From the NCBI GenBank assembly GCA_964503885.1, contig CAZDCD010000043.1, positions 1 through 16,069 of the forward strand: 16,069 bases of DNA. Direction: 5' to 3'. The stretch's first letter is position 1. Every line of letters starts with the position of its first letter. Shown in pieces: positions 1 to 7,945 of the stretch. The DNA is from CAZDCD01 sp964503885 (GTDB lineage Bacteria > Bacteroidota > Bacteroidia > Bacteroidales > UBA10428). Under the pieces are notes generated by a model. The model was not told the DNA's origin and did not search any database. It saw nothing but the letters and a program-made list of their open reading frames with translations. Both the position numbers and the translations under genes were made by a program.

Positions 1-274
1 GCCGGTCTGTCTTTGTTACCACTTACATCAACTGCAGAAAATCTTTGATCGATTAGCCGTTCATTTGCCGGCCGGGTGAGAATAATATAGTATAAAATTA
101 ACCTTTTTTCCTGATTTCGGAAACTTTACGCAGAAACTTATGCACCATTCCTGATTGCCGGTGAGGCCTGCAAAAAATAATGGCAACGATACTGATTTTA
201 ACGTCGTTTCATTTTTTCTTCTTGCCAATTCTGCTTTATTTTGTAGAAATTGTATTTGCAACCATCTACAGCAA

Positions 275-1924
275 ATGATATACAAACATCAGCCTTATCC
301 AGGTAAGGGTATTCTCCGTATACGTTCGATCCCGTTATTTGTGCTGATTTTCCCGGTTCTGATGTTTATCTGTAACTATAGTTCCTGCCAGGACAAAAAA
401 GCCAGAGAGGATTTTCTGAATGCCGAGTACTATCTCAACCAGCAGGAATATGATGATGCCATGGTTTTTTATCTCAGGCTTCTGGAGCAGGATACTACGA
501 ACTCATTTGTCAATTACCGGATAGGTCAGTGCTATTTTTATATCCGTGAGAAATACGACCTTGCTTTTCCTTACCTGCAAAAAGCTGCCGGTAATGTTGC
601 TTCCGGCAAAAACAAAGCCGGATTTACATCGGGCTCTGCACCACCCGATGTGTACTACCTTCTCGGAGAACTTTACCAGCGAAATTACATGTTCGATGAA
701 GCCCTGCAGGCTTTCCTCGATTATAAAGAGCATGTTTCCGATGCAAAAGATCCCGCTCTCATAGAAAAGGCAAACGTGAAAATTCAAAGCCTCGCCATTG
801 CCAGAGCGCTCATAGAAAATCCTGTGGCGATGAAAGTACAAAACCTCGGACCAAACATCAATACAAGGTTTTCTGATTACAATCCTGTAGTCTCGGTAGA
901 CGAGAAAAAACTTGTTTACACATCATTCTGGGAATCAGCCGACCGGATTTTCCAGTCGGAGTACAAAAACGGAAACTGGTCAGTTGCCCGTGATATTTCC
1001 CCGGAGCTCGGATCGGACGGCACTTTTTATACAACCGGAATTTCTGCAGACGGAAAAGACCTGTACCTTGTAAAGCTTAACGATTATAACTGCAATATCT
1101 ATTTCAGCCATTATAACGACACATCATGGACTCCGTTGGTCAGCCTGAACGGCAGGATCAATTCCGCCAGCCATGAAACAAGCGCTTCTGTGTCGGCAGA
1201 CGGACAATACCTCTATTTCAGCAGCGACAGGACAGGTAATTTCGATATATACCGTTCCGAAAAAGTGAACGGGGACTGGGACAAGCCTGAAAATCTCGGC
1301 AGTATTATTAATACACCGTTCGATGAAATATCGCCCTACATCACGGCTGACAATAAAAACCTTTTTTTCAGTTCCGATGGCCACCGTACAATGGGCGGAA
1401 TGGATATATTTTTCAGTACCTTCCTCGAAGACGGCACATGGTCAAAGCCGCAGAATCTGGGGTATCCGATAAACACCACCAGTGACGATATTTTTTATGT
1501 TCCCGTCAATAACGGAGACGCCGCATATTATTCGAAATATTCGGCCGAAGGGAAAGGCAGGAACGATATCTTCAGAATAGAATTCCCGTTCGAAACAAAA
1601 TATGCCGAATCAATGGAAGAGCAAAAAGAAAAGCAAGAAGTTGATGACGAGCTGGCCACCTATAAAAAAAATTCCGCAAGCTGGTCAGATTCATTCTGTA
1701 TACAGATCATAGCCGTCCAACGGTATATCGATCCGAAATACTTCAATGAATTCGGTAAACTCCGTATCATCCTCGGATCGGATGGTCTGTATCGCTATCT
1801 CATCGATTCGTATGCAAACTTACTCCAATCAACAGAACTCCTTGAAAAAGTTCGTAAATTAGGCTACCCCGATGCATTTGTAAGAACAATCCGATCAATA
1901 CCGGGCTATGGAAATGAAGAATAA
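275..1924 (+). CDS. Exported TPR / PD40 beta-propeller protein with C-terminal SPOR-like module
   Basis: A 549-residue protein from the ATG at 275. An upstream in-frame TTG at 155 would add 40 residues that do not look like an export signal, so I reject it. The N-terminus has basic residues, then a hydrophobic stretch (about residues 19-34) ending near Ser-Ser-Cys38, so it is exported and perhaps lipidated, although the lipobox is poor. Residues about 43-160 look like TPR helices. Residues about 200-435 carry PD40/TolB-like propeller blades with repeated SADG..LYFSSD and W..P.NLG motifs. After a charged linker, residues about 463-540 form a SPOR-like module (CIQI at its start, GLYRY in the middle, GYPDAFV near the end). 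TPR plus propeller recalls PorE-like proteins of type IX secretion, but those end in an OmpA-type domain. I infer a periplasmic scaffold that may touch peptidoglycan. The specific function is unknown. The 3' end overlaps the next gene by 17 bases. Confidence 0.88.
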   Translation: MIYKHQPYPGKGILRIRSIPLFVLIFPVLMFICNYSSCQDKKAREDFLNAEYYLNQQEYDDAMVFYLRLLEQDTTNSFVNYRIGQCYFYIREKYDLAFPYLQKAAGNVASGKNKAGFTSGSAPPDVYYLLGELYQRNYMFDEALQAFLDYKEHVSDAKDPALIEKANVKIQSLAIARALIENPVAMKVQNLGPNINTRFSDYNPVVSVDEKKLVYTSFWESADRIFQSEYKNGNWSVARDISPELGSDGTFYTTGISADGKDLYLVKLNDYNCNIYFSHYNDTSWTPLVSLNGRINSASHETSASVSADGQYLYFSSDRTGNFDIYRSEKVNGDWDKPENLGSIINTPFDEISPYITADNKNLFFSSDGHRTMGGMDIFFSTFLEDGTWSKPQNLGYPINTTSDDIFYVPVNNGDAAYYSKYSAEGKGRNDIFRIEFPFETKYAESMEEQKEKQEVDDELATYKKNSASWSDSFCIQIIAVQRYIDPKYFNEFGKLRIILGSDGLYRYLIDSYANLLQSTELLEKVRKLGYPDAFVRTIRSIPGYGNEE

Positions 1925-2480
1925 CACTGATAAACAAGGCATAGACATCATTTTAAGAGCGCTGGAGCCTGAAGACCTCGAACTGCTTTACAATTGGGAA
2001 AACGATACCGAAACCTGGTCGGTGAGCAATACGATTACACCATTCTCAAAACATATTCTTCAAAAATTCATTGAGAATTCACACCTCGATATTTACCAGA
2101 CAAAACAACTCAGGTTGATGATTGAAATAAAAACCGGTGATAAAGAATCTTTTAAGACCATCGGGGCTATCGATCTGTTCGATTTCGATCCCTTTCATAA
2201 CAGGGCGGGAGTCGGTATCCTCATCGGGGAAAAAGGGGAACGGAAAAAGGGTTATGCTTCACTGGCCCTGGGTGAATTAATAAAATATGCCTTTTATACA
2301 CTTCAGCTTCACCAGCTTTACTGCAATATAGCCGAAACCAATAAAGAAAGCCTTGTCCTCTTTGAGAAGTATGGCTTCTCCGTCAGCGGAAAAAAGAAAG
2401 AATGGCTGAAAACACAGAACGGCTATATTCATGAATACATCCTGCAGCTTATCAACCCCGGAAACGGTCCGGACCTTTGA
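1908..2480 (+). CDS. GNAT-family N-acetyltransferase (RimJ/RimL/SpeG-like, Acetyltransf_3 type)
   Basis: A 190-residue cytoplasmic acetyltransferase using acetyl-CoA. The start LRALEPEDLELLYNW is the usual first strand and helix of this family. The acetyl-CoA pyrophosphate loop is at about residues 107-117 (GEKGERKKGYA), and the C-terminal part has the typical N-x-x-S..LFEKYGF element (about 145-157). Length and layout fit RimJ/RimL or SpeG-like enzymes. The substrate (ribosomal protein N-terminus, diamine, amino sugar or other) cannot be read from sequence. The start overlaps the end of the TPR/PD40 gene by 17 bases, with ATGs at 1908 and 1914 both before that gene's stop, so translation is probably coupled. 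Either ATG is possible. The co-transcription says little about substrate. Confidence 0.9.
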   Translation: MEMKNNTDKQGIDIILRALEPEDLELLYNWENDTETWSVSNTITPFSKHILQKFIENSHLDIYQTKQLRLMIEIKTGDKESFKTIGAIDLFDFDPFHNRAGVGILIGEKGERKKGYASLALGELIKYAFYTLQLHQLYCNIAETNKESLVLFEKYGFSVSGKKKEWLKTQNGYIHEYILQLINPGNGPDL

Positions 2481-2650
2481 TACCTGAACATTACGCAACT
2501 TTTTTTTCGCTTATTTTCTGCATATTAACTTTATCAAAGCCCGTATTGTTTATAAAAAGCTAAGAAAAAAAGATACAAACAAAAGATATTTATCTGATAT
2601 TTAACAATATGTTTTTTGAATTATACAGAATAAGTTACTAAATCCATAAG

Positions 2651-2658
2651 TAATTTTG
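2651..2658 (+). promoter_or_regulatory. Candidate -7 box (TAATTTTG) at the start of the triple-SPOR gene
   Basis: TAATTTTG matches the Bacteroidota -7 consensus TAnnTTTG exactly and lies at the end of the AT-rich gap 2481-2655. No TTG or TTTG lies 17-23 bases upstream, so the -33 half is missing. The box overlaps the first possible start codon (TTG 2656). If it is real, transcription would start near 2663-2666 and translation would have to begin at TTG 2665 or GTG 2671. No convincing terminator hairpin is seen in the gap. Confidence 0.3.
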
Positions 2659-4635
2659 GATTCTTTGTTTGTGAAAACCCTGAATATTGCCGTTAGCAGG
2701 CCGGTCAGATTATTGCTTGTGCTTGTTGTTTTTTTAGGTTCTATACCAGCTTTGAAGGCACAGAGCGAGGAAGATGTATATGCTATCCTCGACCCCGCTG
2801 ATCAGAAAAAAATCGACAAAGCCACTGAATATAAAACACAGGCCGACCAACTGATCGAAGAGGCCAATCAGCTTTACATGGAAACCTTCAGTGTGCAAGC
2901 TGATGTATCGCTTGATGAGAAGAAAGCCAATAAAAAAGTCGCTCAGCTCGAGCTGAAAGCACAACAGAAACAGTTCGAAGCCCTGGAACTTTACCGGAAA
3001 AGCAATGCGGTTAAATACGGTATATACAAAGAGTATATGGAGAAGTTCTGGTCTGAACATGCCGGTGAAGAGAACAATCTGGTGAATGCGCGTCTTATCG
3101 AAGAACAATCAAACGATCTCTACTATCAGGCAAATGTTACCCGTAATGATGCGGGAAAGCTGAAAGAAAGAAAAGATAAGATCAAAAAGCTGAATGACGC
3201 CTATGATCTGGAGCTCAGGGCTCTCGATAAACAGCGTACCGCTCTTGGTATATATTACAATCTTGCTCCGGGAACTGCCGCTCCTTCTGAACAGGTTTAT
3301 CAGCCTGCCGTGCAACCCACGTATCAGCAGCCGGTAACAGCTGAACCGCAGCAAGAGGTTCCACCGGTATATACCCCTCCCCCGGTCACTCAAACCCCAC
3401 AGTTAACGGGAACTCCGGGCGCTGCAACAATTGATCCTGAAATGATTGCAATGTACAACAGGTATATCAATGATACTACCACTATTCCAGAAGGATTCCT
3501 GTCACCGGAGATCCTGGAACGAATCAACTCTTTCAATGCCGATCAGATATTAAATATATGGTACAGCTATATCTATTCCCAACCCTACTCTCCCGAATAT
3601 GAAGATTACCTGGCAGCAAAATCTGTTCCTGAAACCGACTCAGCTGCTACAGCAGCAGAAAATCCTGAAAACATGCCTGAAGCAACAGGCGAACAGGGCA
3701 TAACAGATGAACAGGTCATTGCAGAGATCCATGAAGGTGAAGATGAGAAAGCCCTGCTTATCCCTGCAGATGAAAACGTTGTGTACAGGGTTCAGATTGC
3801 AGCCGATAAAACACAGTTGAGCCAGAGAGCCCTGCGAAAGATGTATTACGGACAGAAAAATGTTGAAATGATCAATGAAAATGGCTGGTATAAATATTCG
3901 GTTGGAGATTTTGACGATTTTCAGTCGGCCAACAAATTCAGAAAAGAATGCGGAGTGGCAAATGCCTTTATCGTGGCATACAGAAAGGGTGCCCGTTTCG
4001 TAAGACCTACCGAAGAGCAGATGGCGCAAATGGCTGAGCAGAGAATGGCTCCGGGACAGGCATCAGATAGTAACGGACTGTTGTTCAGGGTTCAGATCGC
4101 AGCCAGCAGAATTAATATCCGCAGAGAGCAGCTTGAAGGCATATATAGCGGATCGTATTGTGTGGAACAGGTCGAAGAGGAAGGATGGTATAAATACCAG
4201 CTCCCGGCAGTCAGGCTTTTTTCCGACGCACTCAAAATGATCCGTGATGTTCAGGTGGAAGGTTCCTTTATTGCAGCTTACGATAACGGAATTAAAATTG
4301 ACCTGTACGATGGTGTCAAGCGTTCTATCAGGATTGAAAAGGAAGTCCAGGTTTATGGCAGAAGAAGGGTGCTCAACGATACAGAATTTTTTGTTCAGAT
4401 TGCCGCCTCAAAGATACCGATCAGCCCTGCTGACCTGAGCCAGATATGCACCGGAAATGATAAGCTTACCCTTATGATCGAGGATGGATGGTATAAATAC
4501 CGGATCAAGGCAGGATTTGACCCTGATGAAGCCAGAAAAATCAGGGAAGCATGCGGGGTAAAGGACGCATTTATTGCGGCTTATCAGACCGGTGAAAAAA
4601 CATCCGTAAGCAAAGCGATAAGTAACTATAAGTAG
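2656..4635 (+). CDS. Exported protein with helical stalk, Pro-rich linker and three SPOR-like modules
   Basis: Up to 659 residues. A stop at 2647-2649 blocks upstream extension, and no ATG lies before the signal peptide, so the start is TTG 2656, TTG 2665 or GTG 2671. Numbered from 2656: a Sec signal peptide at about 7-36 (hydrophobic core RLLLVLVVFLG, likely cleavage after ALKAQ or near it), a charged, probably coiled-coil region at 45-200, a Pro/Gln/Thr-rich linker at 208-252, then SPOR-like modules at about 376-446, 476-550 and 577-648. Each module opens with F/Y-x-VQIAA and carries GWYKY, followed by a C-terminal FI(V/A)AY. SPOR domains bind peptidoglycan glycan strands, often those without stem peptides. 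I infer a periplasmic wall-binding protein. It precedes the Wza/Wzc genes by 25 bases and is likely in the same operon, which suggests a role in positioning or supporting the polysaccharide exporter. Its specific function is not established. Confidence 0.87.
   Translation: MDSLFVKTLNIAVSRPVRLLLVLVVFLGSIPALKAQSEEDVYAILDPADQKKIDKATEYKTQADQLIEEANQLYMETFSVQADVSLDEKKANKKVAQLELKAQQKQFEALELYRKSNAVKYGIYKEYMEKFWSEHAGEENNLVNARLIEEQSNDLYYQANVTRNDAGKLKERKDKIKKLNDAYDLELRALDKQRTALGIYYNLAPGTAAPSEQVYQPAVQPTYQQPVTAEPQQEVPPVYTPPPVTQTPQLTGTPGAATIDPEMIAMYNRYINDTTTIPEGFLSPEILERINSFNADQILNIWYSYIYSQPYSPEYEDYLAAKSVPETDSAATAAENPENMPEATGEQGITDEQVIAEIHEGEDEKALLIPADENVVYRVQIAADKTQLSQRALRKMYYGQKNVEMINENGWYKYSVGDFDDFQSANKFRKECGVANAFIVAYRKGARFVRPTEEQMAQMAEQRMAPGQASDSNGLLFRVQIAASRINIRREQLEGIYSGSYCVEQVEEEGWYKYQLPAVRLFSDALKMIRDVQVEGSFIAAYDNGIKIDLYDGVKRSIRIEKEVQVYGRRRVLNDTEFFVQIAASKIPISPADLSQICTGNDKLTLMIEDGWYKYRIKAGFDPDEARKIREACGVKDAFIAAYQTGEKTSVSKAISNYK
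4183..4501 (+). repeat. Internal coding repeat: 16 identical bases in SPOR modules 2 and 3
   Basis: The bases GGATGGTATAAATACC, coding for the GWYKY core, occur identically at 4183-4198 and 4486-4501. A diverged copy lies near 3883-3898 in module 1. This is consistent with duplication of the SPOR-like module within the gene, or with strong constraint on the core motif. Confidence 0.7.
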
Positions 4636-4660
4636 AATAAAAATTATAAAACCCAAGGCT

Positions 4661-5449
4661 ATGAAACTGACGATCCATTCTTTATTCAAAACAGGCATAT
4701 GGCTGATATTTGTCACAAGTATTCTGTTTACATCGTGCATCTCTCAAAACAGGATAAAGATGTTGCAGGAAAGATCCAAGGTCCCTGCCGAACAATTTGA
4801 TAATCCTAAAAGTACGACGTACAGGATACAGATCGGTGATCAGCTGTATATTAAAATTTACAGTGTAGATCCGAAGACGAGCAAATTTTTCCAGACTGAT
4901 TTTCCTAACCTGATGAATCCCACCTATTTATACCTTAACAGTTATTCTGTGGATGAGTTCGGTTTTATTAATTTTTCGTTTGTGGATAAATTATATGTCA
5001 AAGGTTTAACAGTTGTTGAAATTAAAGAGCTTATCCAGAAAACGCTCAATGAGTATTTCAAAGAAGCCACAGTGATTGTTAGGCTCGTGAATTTTGAAGT
5101 CACTGTTCTTGGCGAAGTCAACAGCCCGGGAAGCTTCACCGTGTATAAAGACCAGGTAACAATATTCCAGGCACTCGGACTTGCAGGAGGTATTAAGGAG
5201 TTTGCCAATGTCAGGAAGGTTAAGCTGGTAAGACAGACTCAGACAGGCTCAAACATGTTCATGCTTGATCTTACCGATAATAAGATCCTGTCATCACCTT
5301 ATTATTACCTGATGCCTGACGATGTGGTGTATATTGAGCCGCTCAATGCCAAATCAACAGCATATACCACGTTCCCGTATAATACCCTTATTGCCACATT
5401 GTCGCTAATTTTACTGGGAGCCAATTTCTATTTTGTAAATATTAAGTAG
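4661..5449 (+). CDS. wza: Wza-type polysaccharide export outer-membrane lipoprotein
   Basis: A 262-residue protein. Residues 1-25 are a lipoprotein signal ending FTS-Cys26, so the mature protein is probably lipidated. A Polysacc_export domain starts at about 53 (YRIQIGDQLYIKIY), and an SLBB domain follows at about 144-196 (VTVLGEVNSPGSF, then LGLAGGIKEFANV). Residues about 243-259 form a hydrophobic C-terminal helix, which in this family lies in the outer membrane. It is shorter than E. coli Wza (about 380 residues), with one obvious SLBB domain, which is common in Bacteroidota. It forms the outer-membrane channel for capsular or exopolysaccharide. It sits 25 bases after the triple-SPOR gene and 57 bases before its usual inner-membrane partner (Wzc type). 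Confidence 0.93.
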   Translation: MKLTIHSLFKTGIWLIFVTSILFTSCISQNRIKMLQERSKVPAEQFDNPKSTTYRIQIGDQLYIKIYSVDPKTSKFFQTDFPNLMNPTYLYLNSYSVDEFGFINFSFVDKLYVKGLTVVEIKELIQKTLNEYFKEATVIVRLVNFEVTVLGEVNSPGSFTVYKDQVTIFQALGLAGGIKEFANVRKVKLVRQTQTGSNMFMLDLTDNKILSSPYYYLMPDDVVYIEPLNAKSTAYTTFPYNTLIATLSLILLGANFYFVNIK

Positions 5450-5494
5450 TTTTTATTCACGGTCAATTTGAAGGTGAATGCCGGAGAAGATAGT

Positions 5495-5502
5495 TATTTT
5501 TG
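5495..5502 (+). promoter_or_regulatory. Candidate -7 box (TATTTTTG) just before the Wzc-type gene
   Basis: TATTTTTG matches TAnnTTTG. A TTTG at 5467-5470 lies 24 bases upstream, one base beyond the 17-23 spacing usually quoted for Bacteroidota. The box ends only four bases before the ATG at 5507, so a transcript from it would be essentially leaderless. It may be a chance match, with the gene read from the upstream operon promoter. Confidence 0.28.
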
Positions 5503-5506
5503 AACA

Positions 5507-7933
5507 ATGGAAGAAAGATATCCGTATCTTGAAGCTGATGAGTCGATTGACATTAAAGCCTTCATCGTTAAAAATCTGAGGTACTGGTATATTTATGTCC
5601 TGTTCCTCGTAATTGCTGTTTTCATAGCCTTTCTTGTCAACCGGTTTTCTACGCCGGTTTACAAAGTTTCCACATGGATACTCATCCGTGATGAGGAAAA
5701 TCCTCTTGATCCGCAGGTTTTTGCCGGAGCTTCCCTTTATGGGAATCCATATAAACTTGCCAACGAGATTGGCGTTCTGAAATCAAAAGCGCTGACAAAA
5801 CGCGCGCTCGATAAGCTCGATTTTGAAGTGACCTACCTTCGGGAAGATAACTTTTTTTCCAGGGAGATATACCATAGCAGTCCATTTCTCGTCGACTTTG
5901 ACACGCTATATGAACAACCCCTTGGGGTAAGGTTCAATGTAAGTTTTATTTCAGATTCGCTGGTTGTGATCGATGCAAAAGCAGAACAGGTTGTTTTGCA
6001 TGACTTTCATAAAGAGACGAATACCAGGTTACTGGATTATTTCGAATTCAATGATACGGTGGCTTTTGGCGAACTTACAGGTAACCAGTTCTGTAGGTTC
6101 AGGATACTGCCTGATTTTAACATGTTGAAAGGCGATCTCCTCCAAAAAAGATATGCGTTCCGTTTTCAAGGCAAGGGCCAGCTCATTGCCAGATTCAGGG
6201 CTTTTGACGTAGAATCGTCGAAAAATTCATCGATCCTGCAGTTATCGCTGAAATCAACCAACATTGAGAAATCTGCACTGTTCCTGAACACACTTGCCAA
6301 AATTTATCTGCTGAAGGGTATTGAACGGAAGAGCCGTATTGCCGAAAATACCATAGATTTTATCGACAGTCAGTTGAAAGATATTTCCGATTCGCTGAAG
6401 TATTCCGAAGACCGGCTTCAGAATTTCAGGACTTCCACCCAGCTCATGAACATCGATTACCAGGCCCAGCAGGTATGGGAAAAACTCGAAGACCTGCAGT
6501 CAAGGAAAGCCGAGCTGCTGGTAAAATCAAAGTATTACAGCTACCTGCAGGATTACATGTCGGGAAATAACGATGTGAACGATCTGATCGCACCTTCATC
6601 CCTGGATATCAACGATCCTATGCTGAACAGCCTCCTGATTGAACTTACAAGTTTATACAGCGAACGTACGGAATACTCCTTTAACTCAATAAAAGATAAT
6701 CCTGCCATTACCAATCTGGAGCTGAAAATAAAAGATACCAAAGCTAAACTGCTCGAAAATATAACCAATATCATCAAAGTAACGAATATTTCATTGAAAG
6801 AGCTTGATTCCCGGATCGGTGAATTTGAAGGCCGGATCAATAAAATGCCGAAGAGCCAGCGCGAACTGCTGGGTTTTGAACGGAAATTCAAGCTGAATGA
6901 TGCCTTATATACCTACCTTCTTACCAAGCGCAGTGAAGTGGAAATATCCAAAGCATCGAACCTGCCATCGAATGAGATATTGGATAAGGCAGCTTCCGAA
7001 GACAGCGTTCCGGTTTACCCCAACAGGAAGCTAAACTACATCATTGCTCTTCTTCTCGGACTGTTTGTTCCCGCTGGTCTTATTTATATAAAAGACCTGT
7101 TTGGAGACAAGATCACCGATAAATCGGAAATTTTGAAAGCCACTTCCAGACCGGTTATCGGACAAATTATTCACAACAAATACACTACAGCCTGTGTGGT
7201 TGATGAGTACCCAAAATCGCTGATCGCCGAATCATTCCGCTCCCTGCGTACGAATTTTCAGTTTGTAGCCAACGATCCCGGTAAAAAAACCATACTGATC
7301 ACCTCGATCATCACCGGGGAAGGTAAAAGCTTTATCGCGGTTAACCTCGCCACGGTTTTTGCCCAAAACCAGAAAAAAGTGATCATTCTCGATTTCGATC
7401 TGAGAAAATCGAAATTAAAGGAATACCTGAATATCGCGAGTGATGAGGGACTGAGTACATACCTTAGCGGGAATTCGCCGCTCGATAACATTATTCTTCC
7501 GACAGGTATCGGAAACCTGGACATGATTCCGGCAGGTCCTGTTCCTCCGAATCCGACCGAACTGATCTCCGCAACCAAAACTTCAGAACTCATCGGGGAA
7601 ATTGAAAAAAGGTATGATTACATCATCATTGACTCACCTCCCGTAGGAATGGTCTCTGATGCCCTCATCCTGGTCAATCGTTCGGATATCAATATTTTTG
7701 TGATCAGGCATAATTTTACACCCAGAACATTGTTTACATCAATCATGGATGACCTGGAGAAAAGAGAGATTTCCAGCCTCAACCTGGTGATCAACGATAT
7801 AAAATTTTCTCAGAACGGCTATGGATATGGCTACGGGTATGGTTACGGTTATGGTTACGGGTACGGGTACAATCATTCGGATACAAGAAAATCTTTCAGG
7901 CAGAAGCTATCTGAATTCTTCTCTGAAAGGTAA
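5507..7933 (+). CDS. wzc: Wzc-type chain-length regulator / bacterial tyrosine kinase with Gly-Tyr repeat tail
   Basis: An 808-residue inner-membrane polysaccharide co-polymerase fused to a BY-kinase. It has TM1 at about 28-45, a periplasmic Wzz/GNVR region with coiled-coil segments, TM2 at about 511-529, and a cytoplasmic kinase at about 560-760. The kinase has Walker A TGEGKS (Lys607), Walker A' ILDFDLRK (Asp629, Asp631) and Walker B IIIDSPP (Asp709). The tail (residues 771-788) is nine perfect Gly-Tyr pairs, followed by a short basic and polar end. Wzc proteins autophosphorylate a C-terminal Tyr cluster, which controls oligomer state and polymer length. The strictly regular tail is unusual. 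With the preceding Wza-type protein it would form the export complex. No Wzb-type phosphatase is visible nearby. It converges with the next gene across a 12-base gap with no clear terminator. Confidence 0.95.
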   Translation: MEERYPYLEADESIDIKAFIVKNLRYWYIYVLFLVIAVFIAFLVNRFSTPVYKVSTWILIRDEENPLDPQVFAGASLYGNPYKLANEIGVLKSKALTKRALDKLDFEVTYLREDNFFSREIYHSSPFLVDFDTLYEQPLGVRFNVSFISDSLVVIDAKAEQVVLHDFHKETNTRLLDYFEFNDTVAFGELTGNQFCRFRILPDFNMLKGDLLQKRYAFRFQGKGQLIARFRAFDVESSKNSSILQLSLKSTNIEKSALFLNTLAKIYLLKGIERKSRIAENTIDFIDSQLKDISDSLKYSEDRLQNFRTSTQLMNIDYQAQQVWEKLEDLQSRKAELLVKSKYYSYLQDYMSGNNDVNDLIAPSSLDINDPMLNSLLIELTSLYSERTEYSFNSIKDNPAITNLELKIKDTKAKLLENITNIIKVTNISLKELDSRIGEFEGRINKMPKSQRELLGFERKFKLNDALYTYLLTKRSEVEISKASNLPSNEILDKAASEDSVPVYPNRKLNYIIALLLGLFVPAGLIYIKDLFGDKITDKSEILKATSRPVIGQIIHNKYTTACVVDEYPKSLIAESFRSLRTNFQFVANDPGKKTILITSIITGEGKSFIAVNLATVFAQNQKKVIILDFDLRKSKLKEYLNIASDEGLSTYLSGNSPLDNIILPTGIGNLDMIPAGPVPPNPTELISATKTSELIGEIEKRYDYIIIDSPPVGMVSDALILVNRSDINIFVIRHNFTPRTLFTSIMDDLEKREISSLNLVINDIKFSQNGYGYGYGYGYGYGYGYGYNHSDTRKSFRQKLSEFFSER
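7817..7870 (+). repeat. Coding microsatellite (GGNTAY)x9 in the BY-kinase tail
   Basis: Nine consecutive six-base units of form GGN TAY encode Gly-Tyr nine times. Third positions vary (GGC, GGA, GGG, GGT; TAT, TAC), so the amino-acid pattern is conserved while the DNA units have diverged, which argues for protein-level selection rather than a very recent slippage. Confidence 0.95.
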
Positions 7934-7945
7934 ATCCGGATTGGG

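Noticed and set aside
1..274. Possible end of an upstream gene (+ strand open to a TGA at 76-78) or of a - strand gene leaving the window
   Set aside because: Only about 25 codons are visible on the + strand, and the - strand frame has no usable start. No recognisable motif is seen. I regard 1-274 as intergenic or undecidable.
155..274. TTG start giving the TPR/PD40 protein 40 more residues
   Set aside because: The extension would bury the hydrophobic export signal, while the ATG at 275 places it correctly near the N-terminus.
1908..2480. Naming the GNAT as spermidine acetyltransferase SpeG because polyamine genes are in the window
   Set aside because: The aguBA genes are 11 kb away, and RimJ/RimL and SpeG-like proteins share these motifs, so the substrate cannot be assigned.
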